Origin: DATHCB01 sp035319765
Lineage (GTDB): Archaea > Thermoproteota > Bathyarchaeia > Bathyarchaeales > SOJC01
Length of the DNA: 21,072 bases
Assembly (NCBI GenBank): GCA_035319765.1
Contig: DATHCB010000121.1
Location: 1-21,072 of the forward strand
Reading direction: 5' to 3'
Below, piece after piece: positions 13,252 to 20,780 of the stretch (positions within the stretch are counted from its first letter, which is position 1; every line of letters begins with the position of its first letter). The notes under the pieces were generated by a model. That model was not told the origin of the DNA. It saw only the letters and a program-made list of their open reading frames with translations, and ran no database searches. A program made the translations under genes and the position numbers.

Positions 13252-14684
13252 ATCGCATAGCCTCCTTTCAGGTAGCAGTCAATTGAATCTGCGGCTCTTC
13301 TGCCCGCTGTTATCGCTTCCAACACTGAAGCTGGACCAGTCACATCGTCTCCTCCAGCGAATATACCTTTCATGGTGGTCTCCATCGTAACTGGGTCTGC
13401 CCATATTGTGCTTATGTCACTTAGTTCTATTCCTTTAGGCAAGAACGAGGTATCCACGGCTTCTCCAACTGCCAGAATAACTGTGTCAAAATCCCTCGTA
13501 GATTTGGAATCTTCTACAGGTATGGGCGCTCTTCGGCCAGTTTCGTCTAATTCGCCTAACTTCATTTTTACAAGTTCTATACCTACCATCTTTCCTTCTC
13601 TGCCCATGAATTTCGTAGGAGCGGTAAGGAATTCTATCTTCGCGCCCTCTTCTTCTGCCTCTTTTACTTCCCAAGGATTTGCGGGCATCTCTTCTCGCGT
13701 TCTTCGATACAAAATCGTCACTTCCTTAGCGCCTTCATGCAAAGCCGTCCTCGCAGCGTCTACAGCCACGTTTCCGCCCCCAATGACAGCAACCTTCTCG
13801 CCAACGTGAACATTTTTTCCAGATTTGGCTTCCTTGAGAAAGTCCAGCGCACACGATGCACCATTCAAATCTTCGCCTTCGCAACCTATTTTTCTGCTTT
13901 TCAGTGCGCCCACGGCAATGAATACTGCCTTGTAACCTTCTTTCTCCAGCTTTTCCACAGTCAAGTCTTTGCCCATGGCGATATTTGTTCTAGTTTCCAC
14001 GCCAAAACTCTTCACGTACTCGATATCGTCATCTACGGCTTTCCTCGGCAGACGTTTTTCCGGTATTCCATACCTCAGCATGCCTCCTAGTTCAGGTGAA
14101 GCCTCGAAAACTGTCACAGAATAACCTTTTCTCGCTAAGTCATGAGCGGCGGTTAACCCTGCAGGACCAGAGCCAATAACAGCGATTTTTCCTTTGGATA
14201 ACTCCTTAGGCTTGCGCTGTCTCGTCTTGCTTCGACTTTTAATTATACTTTTTAAAGCATTCTCAAACTCTTCTTTGCTTATTTTTGCCCGTTCTGGATG
14301 AAAACAAACGTAGTAGCAGCTCTCTGCGAGTGGGATACTTTTTCCAATTATCTCTGCGGCTTCCTTCAGCCCGTCCACATTCCCCCTCTCTGCCGCTAAG
14401 CTCCTGACCTGCAGGAGAATCTCTGGTGGCTTCAGTTTCTGCGGGCATCTGTCATAGCATCTGTAGCACCATCCGCAGAGCCACAAGTTAGATTTAGTGA
14501 GTACCTTTTCAGGATCGGAAAAGATTGTTTCTAAAAGGATCCTCGGATTGTAGTGGTCCGGCGCCAGTTCCATCATTGGACAGCTCGAGCTGCAAACGCC
14601 GCATTCGAAGCAGTATTTTAGTTTTTCAGCATCAAGCAACCTTTCCTGAAGCTGTCTAGGTATAAGCGTTTTTTCAGTTCTCAC
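13248..14684 (-). CDS. HdrC-like iron-sulfur domain fused to GltD/NfnB-type NAD(P)H oxidoreductase
   Basis: First gene of the operon. Residues 1-100 are HdrC-like, with two [4Fe-4S] motifs (C25/C28/C31/C35 and C70/C73/C76/C80). After a basic linker (about 150-163) comes a GltD/NfnB-type flavoprotein: FAD motif G-S-G-P-A-G at 171-176, G-G-M-L-R-Y-G-I-P-E at 200-209, NAD(P)H motif G-G-G-N-V-A at 302-307, and a closing A-G-G-D-D-V-T-G-P. The frame opens to 14864, but the first 60 residues are unlike the family and overlap the nuoM stop; GTG at 14682-14684 has AGAGGA six bases upstream and a TATA box 39 bp away, so I chose it. Predicted role: moving electrons between NAD(P)H and the HdrA-MvhD partner. 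The electron direction and pyridine nucleotide preference are not known. Confidence 0.9.
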   Translation of the reverse strand: MRTEKTLIPRQLQERLLDAEKLKYCFECGVCSSSCPMMELAPDHYNPRILLETIFSDPEKVLTKSNLWLCGWCYRCYDRCPQKLKPPEILLQVRSLAAERGNVDGLKEAAEIIGKSIPLAESCYYVCFHPERAKISKEEFENALKSIIKSRSKTRQRKPKELSKGKIAVIGSGPAGLTAAHDLARKGYSVTVFEASPELGGMLRYGIPEKRLPRKAVDDDIEYVKSFGVETRTNIAMGKDLTVEKLEKEGYKAVFIAVGALKSRKIGCEGEDLNGASCALDFLKEAKSGKNVHVGEKVAVIGGGNVAVDAARTALHEGAKEVTILYRRTREEMPANPWEVKEAEEEGAKIEFLTAPTKFMGREGKMVGIELVKMKLGELDETGRRAPIPVEDSKSTRDFDTVILAVGEAVDTSFLPKGIELSDISTIWADPVTMETTMKGIFAGGDDVTGPASVLEAITAGRRAADSIDCYLKGGYAI

Positions 14685-14717
14685 GATGGTTCCTCTATGG
14701 AATGCTTGGGCGCCCCG

Positions 14718-14728
14718 AATATAAAAGT
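14718..14728 (-). promoter_or_regulatory. TATA box of the hdr-kor operon
   Basis: Read on the minus strand, ACTTTTATATT is a strong archaeal TATA box. It lies about 39 bp before the GTG at 14684, predicting a start point near 14697 and a very short leader carrying the AGAGGA ribosome site at 14691-14696. This is the only clear promoter for the seven-gene unit down to 7466, and it separates that unit from the nuo genes. Confidence 0.55.
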
Positions 14729-14814
14729 TTACAAATGTAAAGGTCTTCCTAAGGAGAAGCGCCTTAAACCAGCGACTAGAACCATTAACTCTCTCGCACA
14801 AGTTCTTGCTTATG

Positions 14815-16299
14815 CTAAATGACGCTTTGTAGAAACCGCAGTATAAGGTTCGGAAAGATGCCAATCAGAAGAGACACGATGGCCAGGACGAAAAGCGGCA
14901 AGGTCATGGATAGAGGTGCTTCCTTAACTTTTTCCATATTTGGAGCGAGTGGCCCGAAAAATATGCGGATTGCTGGCCAGAAGGTATAAACAGACGTTAA
15001 GAACGTTGCGAAAATAGCAATGATTCCTATGATTAAATATGGCGTAGACCCAGTGACTCCTTTCGTGAATATTCCGACAAACATTATCCATTCGGCTTGA
15101 AAACCACTCAATGGAGGAATTGCTGAAAGCACCATTGAACCCAGAATGCACAGCATCGCTGTAAAAGGCATCCTTTGGGCCAGTCCTCCCATTTCTTTGA
15201 TGCTTCTTACGCCCGTCTGAGTGACGAGTATCCCTGCCACCGAGAATAAGATGCATTTCCCAATTATGTGGCTAACGAAGTAAAAAACTCCCCCAGCGAC
15301 TCCCATCTGTGTTAAACTCGCAATCCCGAGAAGAGAATAGGACGTTTGACCTATTGTTGAGCAGGCAAATAGACGTTTGACGTCATCCTGGGCTATCGTG
15401 AGAAGAGCACCATAAATCATCGTGACCACCGCTAGTATCATCAGAGGGACGCTAAAGATCTGAAAACTCAGGAAAAGGTATCCGACAAGTAACCTGGCTA
15501 GAACATAGTTGCCCACGCCGACCATTGTCGCTAGAATAGGAGCAATAGACGTGGGATGTTCAGTGTGCACGTATGGTAGCCAAACATGGAAACCGAATGT
15601 TGCCATCTTCACGAGCCATCCAACAAGCATAAGAAAGCAAACCAAGAAGCCAAGCGAAGTTCCAGATATAGTGGACAATGCACTGATGTTAAAACTGCCA
15701 GTTCCGGTCGATGCAACAACGGCTCCTATGAGGAAAATTGCCGCCCCGACCTGCGTCCAAATGAATGACATCATGGCGATTCGATGTCTGTCTGCATACC
15801 CGAAGAGATCCATCAGAATGTAAAAAGGAATCAACCCTGACTCGACAAAAAGGTACAGTTCGATCAGATTTGTCGAGAGAGCGATGCCGACTAAGCCAGC
15901 TGGAAACAGCAAGAAAAGAGAATAGTAGATCGGGTACATTTCAGTTTTCTCTTTGCCGTATATCTGTTCCACTCTGTGCTCCATATAATTGACAGAATAA
16001 CAGGCCATGACTGTGCAGATAAGATTCATCACGAGCGCTACTGGCAAGCTGAGACCATCCGCCAAAAACCCGAATTGTAAACTGAAAACCGCAGTGCTCC
16101 AATGGTATTCTTCGAAAATTGGAACTCTTTGACTCCAAAACTGTGCACAAACGAAAGTCAGGAGAAGAGTCGTGTAAGCAAGAGCAGCTGTTGCAACATA
16201 GCCTAAATTCTTCCCAAGTCTCCTACCAAAAAGGACACAAATAATAGCCACAACAATCGGTACAACGACTACTTGAAGTAATACGTATGGAATCAGCAT
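14815..16299 (-). CDS. nuoM: Complex I antiporter-like subunit M (NuoM/FpoM type)
   Basis: A polytopic membrane protein of 494 aa with about 14 predicted helices, from the Mrp-antiporter-like family that forms the proton channels of complex I. The TM5 glutamate is E153 (F-V-E-S-G-L-I-P), the TM7 lysine K231 (W-L-V-K-M-A-T), followed by F-H-V-W-L-P-Y-V-H-T-E-H-P-T. K308 and the TM12 glutamate E403 (G-F-Q-A-E-W) match NuoM rather than NuoL/N. The TM8 lysine of the family is replaced by glycine (M-V-G261-V-G-N-Y). The ATG at 16299 directly abuts the nuoL stop. It is the last gene of the minus-strand nuo run; the next promoter is that of the hdr operon 34 bp beyond the nearest possible frame overlap. 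Confidence 0.9.
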   Translation of the reverse strand: MLIPYVLLQVVVVPIVVAIICVLFGRRLGKNLGYVATAALAYTTLLLTFVCAQFWSQRVPIFEEYHWSTAVFSLQFGFLADGLSLPVALVMNLICTVMACYSVNYMEHRVEQIYGKEKTEMYPIYYSLFLLFPAGLVGIALSTNLIELYLFVESGLIPFYILMDLFGYADRHRIAMMSFIWTQVGAAIFLIGAVVASTGTGSFNISALSTISGTSLGFLVCFLMLVGWLVKMATFGFHVWLPYVHTEHPTSIAPILATMVGVGNYVLARLLVGYLFLSFQIFSVPLMILAVVTMIYGALLTIAQDDVKRLFACSTIGQTSYSLLGIASLTQMGVAGGVFYFVSHIIGKCILFSVAGILVTQTGVRSIKEMGGLAQRMPFTAMLCILGSMVLSAIPPLSGFQAEWIMFVGIFTKGVTGSTPYLIIGIIAIFATFLTSVYTFWPAIRIFFGPLAPNMEKVKEAPLSMTLPLFVLAIVSLLIGIFPNLILRFLQSVI

Positions 16300-18336
16300 T
16301 TAGACAACTCCCAACAGCAGTAAGATCAACGCGACCAGCCCCAGAAAGGCTAGCATGTAGAGAATGTTAACGGAGAGAACGCCCGTCTGGAGCTTCTTAA
16401 TTCCCCTGTTAGCCGTGGCGAAAAGTTGGGGAATTTTCTCGTTCAGGGTGTAGTCGATCGGTCTCTCGATAAACCGAACCAAGGGTTCCCTAACTGCAAG
16501 CACTCCATCCGCAAAGACTCTATTATAAAAAGCGTCTATGTACCAGCGGTTCCAAAGAAAATTATAAATGCGTTTAAGACTTGCGTGACTGATAACCAAT
16601 TGCTCTGGTTGCATCTTGTGGGAAATGTAAAGCCTGTATGCTGGTATGGCAACAACTGCAATGGTGATCACGGAAACTACTGGCACCAAAACAGTCAGCG
16701 GTAGAAAAGTGGTCAACCCAGAATTTGCAGAAGCGCTATTAGTAGTTGCTACAACCAAGTGCGGTACCAAGGATTCTGTGTAGTATTTGCTGAAAGTTTC
16801 TTGGAAGAAACTCGTCACCAGAGGACCTATTAAGCCAATAGCTACCGTTAACGCGGCTAGAATTCCGTAGGGAACGAGTTCCAGTTTGCTGACTTCTTCG
16901 TGAGCCTCGTTAGGTTCTTCGTGCTGTTCTCGGTGAAAGATTAATCCCATAAAACGAATCGTGTAGAAGCAAGTGAGGGCCACACTCGCCAAAGCCAACA
17001 CAAAGAAAACATACTGCCCACTCTGCAAACTCGCTATCAGAACATCATCTTTACCCCAGAAACCGGCAAAGGGTGGAACGCCGATCAGGGACAAGGCTAC
17101 TATCCACATAAAAAGCTGAGTTAACCACATTTTCTTCCGCGAGAAATGCATATCAGACAGGTAGATGGAACCAGAAAAATGAATGACGACGCCAGCGCCC
17201 ATGAAAAGCGCGGCCTTTAGAATACCATGACTTATCAAGAAAAAGATTCCCGCAGAAACGCCACCTACCAAAGCGTTTGGGCTCAAGCCTGAAACGCCCA
17301 AGGCAAGCATTATGAAGCCGATTTGGCTCATTGTCGAGTAGGCAAGTACTTTTTTCAGTTCTTTCGCCACAATGGCTTGCGTTCCAGTCATAAAAGCTGT
17401 GAACACTCCCGAAGCAGCCACCGAGAGGAAGAACACTGAGGCTTCGGGATAATGTGGATTGGCTACCCAAAGGGCATAGAAGAAAACAGGCACCATCCGG
17501 GCTACTAAATATACACCTGCTTTAACCATGGTTGCGGCGTGAATGAGTGCCGAAACGGGAGTAGGCCCTGCCATGGCTTCGGGCAGCCATTCCTGAAAGG
17601 GAAACTGCGCAGACTTGGCAAATACGCCTCCCAAGAAAAGAATCGAAGTCAAGGCTAGCATGCCGGGGGTTTTTGCCATTTCTGGCAGCCAGGCAGCGGC
17701 TGTCTGGTAAAGTTGAATAAAGTTGAAAGTGTGAGAATAAATATAGAGTATTATTATTGCAGCTAAAAGCGCGGTGTCCCCGAAGGTGGTATAGATTAGG
17801 GCTTTTAACCCACATCTGGAAGGCTTTTGAAACGGAAATGGCGCTGGTCCCCCAATCCAGTGCTCTTTATTATCGCTGTAATAATATCCGATTAGAGCGA
17901 AGCTGCACAAGCTCACGATTTTCCACCCTATGAACATAAGGATAAGATTGTCCGCTAAAACGAGCAAAAGCATGCTGCCGATAAAGAGCGACATAAGAAA
18001 CCAAAATCGCGTCAAACCATGATCGTTTTCCATGTACTTCAGCGAGTAGACCATTATCAGGAAGCCTAAGAAAGCCACCACGTTAGCAAGGATTATGCTT
18101 AACGGATCAATCAGTAAGCCAAAACTTAAGACACCGCCATCTGGCAGCGTAATCGAGAACACTGGTTTGTCAACGTACGAATAGCTAAACAATCCGGGAA
18201 TGAGAAAAGTCGCCATAAGTAGGCCTAGAAACGAAAACAAAACAGCGCTTAGGTCTCTCATTTTTTTAAGTTTTGCAAAAAGCAGGGCAACCACTGCGCC
18301 TATTATGGGGAAAAGCCAACAGAGCCAAGGAATCAA
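16300..18336 (-). CDS. nuoL: Complex I antiporter-like subunit L (NuoL/FpoL type)
   Basis: The 678-aa length, the D-P-L-S-I-I-L block, G-P-T-P-V-S-A-L-I-H-A-A-T-M-V-K-A-G-V-Y-L, L-A-Y-S-T-M-S-Q-I-G and F-W-G-K-D are classic NuoL. The C-terminal part after about residue 600 carries the lateral-helix region (R-W-Y-I-D-A-F-Y-N) and a final membrane helix. Channel residues K241 (TM7), H266, K272 (TM8), H370, K374 and K429 are kept. The TM5 glutamate, however, normally in G-W-E-x-V-x-L-C-S, is lysine here (K139, codon AAA at 17920-17922). TTG start at 18336 has only a weak ribosome site; a CTG at 18351 is an alternative. Begins 27 bp after the nuoN stop and is followed directly by nuoM. Confidence 0.93.
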   Translation of the reverse strand: MIPWLCWLFPIIGAVVALLFAKLKKMRDLSAVLFSFLGLLMATFLIPGLFSYSYVDKPVFSITLPDGGVLSFGLLIDPLSIILANVVAFLGFLIMVYSLKYMENDHGLTRFWFLMSLFIGSMLLLVLADNLILMFIGWKIVSLCSFALIGYYYSDNKEHWIGGPAPFPFQKPSRCGLKALIYTTFGDTALLAAIIILYIYSHTFNFIQLYQTAAAWLPEMAKTPGMLALTSILFLGGVFAKSAQFPFQEWLPEAMAGPTPVSALIHAATMVKAGVYLVARMVPVFFYALWVANPHYPEASVFFLSVAASGVFTAFMTGTQAIVAKELKKVLAYSTMSQIGFIMLALGVSGLSPNALVGGVSAGIFFLISHGILKAALFMGAGVVIHFSGSIYLSDMHFSRKKMWLTQLFMWIVALSLIGVPPFAGFWGKDDVLIASLQSGQYVFFVLALASVALTCFYTIRFMGLIFHREQHEEPNEAHEEVSKLELVPYGILAALTVAIGLIGPLVTSFFQETFSKYYTESLVPHLVVATTNSASANSGLTTFLPLTVLVPVVSVITIAVVAIPAYRLYISHKMQPEQLVISHASLKRIYNFLWNRWYIDAFYNRVFADGVLAVREPLVRFIERPIDYTLNEKIPQLFATANRGIKKLQTGVLSVNILYMLAFLGLVALILLLLGVV

Positions 18337-18363
18337 GTCGCTAGGTAACAGGGTCGTTCACCT

Positions 18364-19818
18364 TTATCCTCCCATGCTTAATAGGCTCTGAGCTGCTTTT
18401 CGAGCCAAAACCAAAACTGGGTCTGGATAGACTCCGAAGAGTATTATCAATACTGTCATTATGCAAATGGGCACCAGCATGATGAGTGGTGCTTCTTTGA
18501 CCTTCTCGAGTTTCTCAGATGAAGCAGGCTCTACTAAAACGCGTATCACTTGTAGGTAATATCCGGCTGACAATATGCTATTCAGAATAATAGCTATGCC
18601 AAGCCACGACATATTCGCCTGAACTGCTGACGTGAGCAGTGTCAACTCACCAACGAAACCATTCAGCGGCGGTATTCCTGTCAACGCGAAAAGCGATATG
18701 GCCAAGCCAACCGCCGTGAGCGGCATTTTTCGTCCTATACCTCCCATTTCCCCTAATTGTCTGGTTCCTATTCTGTAGATTATTGCGCCTGCACAAAGGA
18801 AGGCGGTTCCTTTCATCAGCGCATGATTAAGAATTTGCAGGAAAGTACCTGTGAGTCCCAATTGAGTGCCGACAGCTATGCCGACAAGCATGTAACCAAT
18901 TTGTGCAATGCTTGAATAAGCAAGCAGTCTTTTGATGTCTTTCTGCATTAACGCTGTAATGTTTCCAAGGGTCATGGTGATAATACTTAACACCGCCAAA
19001 ACGAGCCCCCACTGAACCTGGAATGCCAAAAAAGCCGAAAAAAGGGTTCTTGCCAACGCGTACACTCCAGTTTCAGTGACCGCTCCTGAAAGTAGCGCAG
19101 AAATGGGAGTCGGCGCAGCTGAATAAGTGTCAGGCAGCCATGTGTGAAGTGGAACGATTGAGGCTTTGACTCCGAACCCGATAAGAATCAGCAGGAACGA
19201 TAATGACAACCATGCATTCTGCCTCGCCCCAGTTAATGCAGCTGCCAAACTTTGAAAATTGAGCGTTCCAGTCATGCCGTAGAGAAGCGACATACCCAAA
19301 AGAAGAGTTGCTGAACCAGCGGCGCTCATAATAAGATACTTCAAGCCTGCTTCGATAGGTTCCCATTCAGTTTTTCTGAAGGCAACAAGAACATAAGAAG
19401 AAACGCACATGAGTTCCCAGAAGACGTACAGCGTGAAAAGGTCCCCGGCGAAAGCAACGCCGACCATTCCACTTATCATAGCCGTCAACAACGTGTAGTA
19501 GAGCATTGTCCTCGTATCGTTTTCCATGTCCTTTATCGAATAAACAGTGACAAGTAATCCTAGACCAATGGAAATCGCAGCCATAAAAACGCTAAGCATA
19601 TCGATTCTAAAACCCGCTGTAACTGAAGTCAGGTTGCCAACAACGCTGCCGCTGAAAACCGTCAAGAATAGGCTGTAAAGCGCAATACCAGAAATCAGCA
19701 ACCCTAAGGACACGTACGCGCCGCACAAGTTTTGCCTATTCTTTTTGGCAAGCAACCAGCCAACAAAAGGCGTGGTAACGACAAAGAGAAAAAGTATCTC
19801 AAGAGGAAGCGGGAACAC
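18364..19818 (-). CDS. nuoN: Complex I antiporter-like subunit N (NuoN type)
   Basis: A 484-aa polytopic membrane protein between nuoK and nuoL. F-W-E-L-M-C-V-S-S-Y-V-L-V-A-F (TM5 glutamate E135) and E-A-G-L-K-Y with the L-L-Y-G-M-T-G-T block point to NuoN; the TM7 lysine is K218 (F-G-V-K-A-S), followed by H-T-W-L-P-D. K336 is kept. The TM8 lysine of the usual T-K-x-G-V-Y-A-L motif is glutamate (E249, codon GAA at 19072-19074). TM12 has E391 (F-V-G-E-L), more NuoM-like than the lysine of bacterial NuoN, so the N label is partly positional. GTG start at 19816-19818 with AGGAG about eight bases upstream, 17 bp after nuoK. Confidence 0.85.
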   Translation of the reverse strand: MFPLPLEILFLFVVTTPFVGWLLAKKNRQNLCGAYVSLGLLISGIALYSLFLTVFSGSVVGNLTSVTAGFRIDMLSVFMAAISIGLGLLVTVYSIKDMENDTRTMLYYTLLTAMISGMVGVAFAGDLFTLYVFWELMCVSSYVLVAFRKTEWEPIEAGLKYLIMSAAGSATLLLGMSLLYGMTGTLNFQSLAAALTGARQNAWLSLSFLLILIGFGVKASIVPLHTWLPDTYSAAPTPISALLSGAVTETGVYALARTLFSAFLAFQVQWGLVLAVLSIITMTLGNITALMQKDIKRLLAYSSIAQIGYMLVGIAVGTQLGLTGTFLQILNHALMKGTAFLCAGAIIYRIGTRQLGEMGGIGRKMPLTAVGLAISLFALTGIPPLNGFVGELTLLTSAVQANMSWLGIAIILNSILSAGYYLQVIRVLVEPASSEKLEKVKEAPLIMLVPICIMTVLIILFGVYPDPVLVLARKAAQSLLSMGG

Positions 19819-19835
19819 TATCGGTCTCCTAGGTT

Positions 19836-20150
19836 TTAGCCTCTCAAGCGCCTTAATTCACGGACGTCCAAAGTTGCATAGTGTCTGTAGGCATAAACAA
19901 CGATCGTCAAAGCCACAGCCGTCACAGAGCCAACCAACCCCGTGGAAATAATAACGAACGAATGAGCTAATGGGTCAATGAATCCAACGCTCCAATGAGA
20001 TGAAAAAGCAATGAAACTGAAATTCGCTGCGTTTACCATCAACTCTATTCCCAAAATCAGCCGAATCATGTTGTGTTTAGTCACGAGGCAATAAAGTCCG
20101 ATTATAAATAACGTGAACGTAAACATTAGATAGTAGGAAAGTGGAATCAT
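19836..20150 (-). CDS. nuoK: Complex I subunit K (NuoK/MrpC type)
   Basis: A 104-aa protein with three membrane helices. The first channel glutamate is E36 in L-G-I-E-L-M-V-N-A-A-N-F, at the same position as in E. coli NuoK. The second conserved glutamate of bacterial NuoK (about residue 72) is missing; that helix reads S-F-V-I-I-S-T-G-L-V-G-S-V-T-A-V-A-L, closer to MrpC or Fpo-type K subunits. NuoK sits in the hydrophilic axis linking the E-channel to the antiporter-like subunits. Its ATG overlaps the preceding stop by 4 bp (ATGA). The C-terminus is basic (R-E-L-R-R-L-R-G). Confidence 0.92.
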   Translation of the reverse strand: MIPLSYYLMFTFTLFIIGLYCLVTKHNMIRLILGIELMVNAANFSFIAFSSHWSVGFIDPLAHSFVIISTGLVGSVTAVALTIVVYAYRHYATLDVRELRRLRG

Positions 20151-20428
20151 CCAGCCTCATTCTTCCTATTTTCTTCTATTCTTAGTATTGCTAGACATCC
20201 AGCTGCTGCCGCGAATAGAACGAAGGCCTGGGTAATCAGGTCTGCGTAGCGATTGGTCCACATGAAATTGCTTTCTTGCTGACCTAAAGACTCTGCAACG
20301 CTGACTAGTTGTTCCTTAGAGGGTGCAAGAAAAGTTGGGAAACTGTTCTGTGCGATAAACACGCCCAGAACCAAGACCAGAAAAAGACTTGCCACCAGTC
20401 CAGCTACACTTATTCTGTCTATGGTCAT
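20147..20428 (-). CDS. nuoJ2: Complex I subunit J, C-terminal half (split NuoJ)
   Basis: A 93-aa protein with two membrane helices (about 8-26 and 62-82), between the N-terminal half of NuoJ and nuoK, a position that in most genomes holds the rest of NuoJ. The loop between helices is polar (S-K-E-Q-L-V-S-V-A-E-S-L-G), and the second helix (I-T-Q-A-F-V-L-F-A-A-A-A-G) resembles the last NuoJ/MrpB-like helix. Together with the ORF before it the total is about the length of one NuoJ, and no stop-to-start gap larger than one base separates them, so the two probably work as a two-piece subunit. A split NuoJ is known in some archaeal Fpo-type clusters as far as I recall. Confidence 0.75.
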   Translation of the reverse strand: MTIDRISVAGLVASLFLVLVLGVFIAQNSFPTFLAPSKEQLVSVAESLGQQESNFMWTNRYADLITQAFVLFAAAAGCLAILRIEENRKNEAG

Positions 20429-20429
20429 C

Positions 20430-20651
20430 TTATTTTATGCTCTCCTTACGTGTGGTTAGCATAACTGTTGCCGTGAATAATGCGACTATTGCGCCAGCAT
20501 AGATCAACAACTGAAAAACCGCCACGTACGGTGCGTCTAGTAGCCAGTAGAGCGCACCTATGGTTATGCACATGCCGCAGAAGGAAATAATTGCGTGCAG
20601 AATATCTCTTAATTCAACTGTTGCGAGGGCTAATACGATGGCTATGACCAT
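20430..20651 (-). CDS. nuoJ1: Complex I subunit J, N-terminal half (split NuoJ)
   Basis: Contains the NuoJ hallmark L-L-I-Y-A-G-A-I-V-A-L-F-T-A-T-V-M-L and two to three membrane helices. The first available ATG, at 20649-20651, leaves a shortened first helix (only about 13 residues before the conserved R-D). The frame remains open upstream to 20693 with hydrophobic residues continuing (L-S-D-L-V-Q-I-A-L-M), and a strong GAGGAGG sits at 20689-20695, too far (37 bp) from the ATG. The true start is therefore probably upstream at a non-standard codon (ACG 20679-20681 best fits the ribosome site). First gene of the minus-strand nuo run J1-J2-K-N-L-M, divergent from nuoA. Confidence 0.85.
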   Translation of the reverse strand: MVIAIVLALATVELRDILHAIISFCGMCITIGALYWLLDAPYVAVFQLLIYAGAIVALFTATVMLTTRKESIK

Positions 20652-20688
20652 CAGGGCGATTTGAACCAGGTCGCTGAGCGTTAGAGAA

Positions 20689-20695
20689 CCTCCTC
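20689..20695 (-). promoter_or_regulatory. Shine-Dalgarno site deciding the nuoJ1 start
   Basis: GAGGAGG on the minus strand. It would place initiation at about 20679-20684, where the only in-frame codons are ACG and CTA, rather than at the annotated ATG 37 bp further on. Confidence 0.6.
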
Positions 20696-20780
20696 AGACT
20701 TCCCTCGCATTTTTTTTAAAGAAATAAGAGAAAACTTTAAACGTTGCTTAAAAGCCTTTCACAAAAAGGAAGCCGAACAG
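20696..20780. promoter_or_regulatory. Divergent nuoA / nuoJ promoter region
   Basis: Two AT-rich boxes face opposite ways. On the plus strand AACTTTAAACG (20733-20743) is TATA-like and about 40 bp before the nuoA ATG. On the minus strand the stretch around 20711-20730 (TTATTTCTTTAAAAAA) can serve the nuoJ-M run. The short distance suggests joint control of the two halves of complex I, but no operator repeat is evident. Confidence 0.45.

Noticed and set aside
14685..14864. Longer start for the HdrC-GltD fusion (60 extra residues)
   Set aside because: It overlaps the nuoM stop, contains the promoter TATA box, and the GTG at 14684 has a well-spaced AGAGGA.
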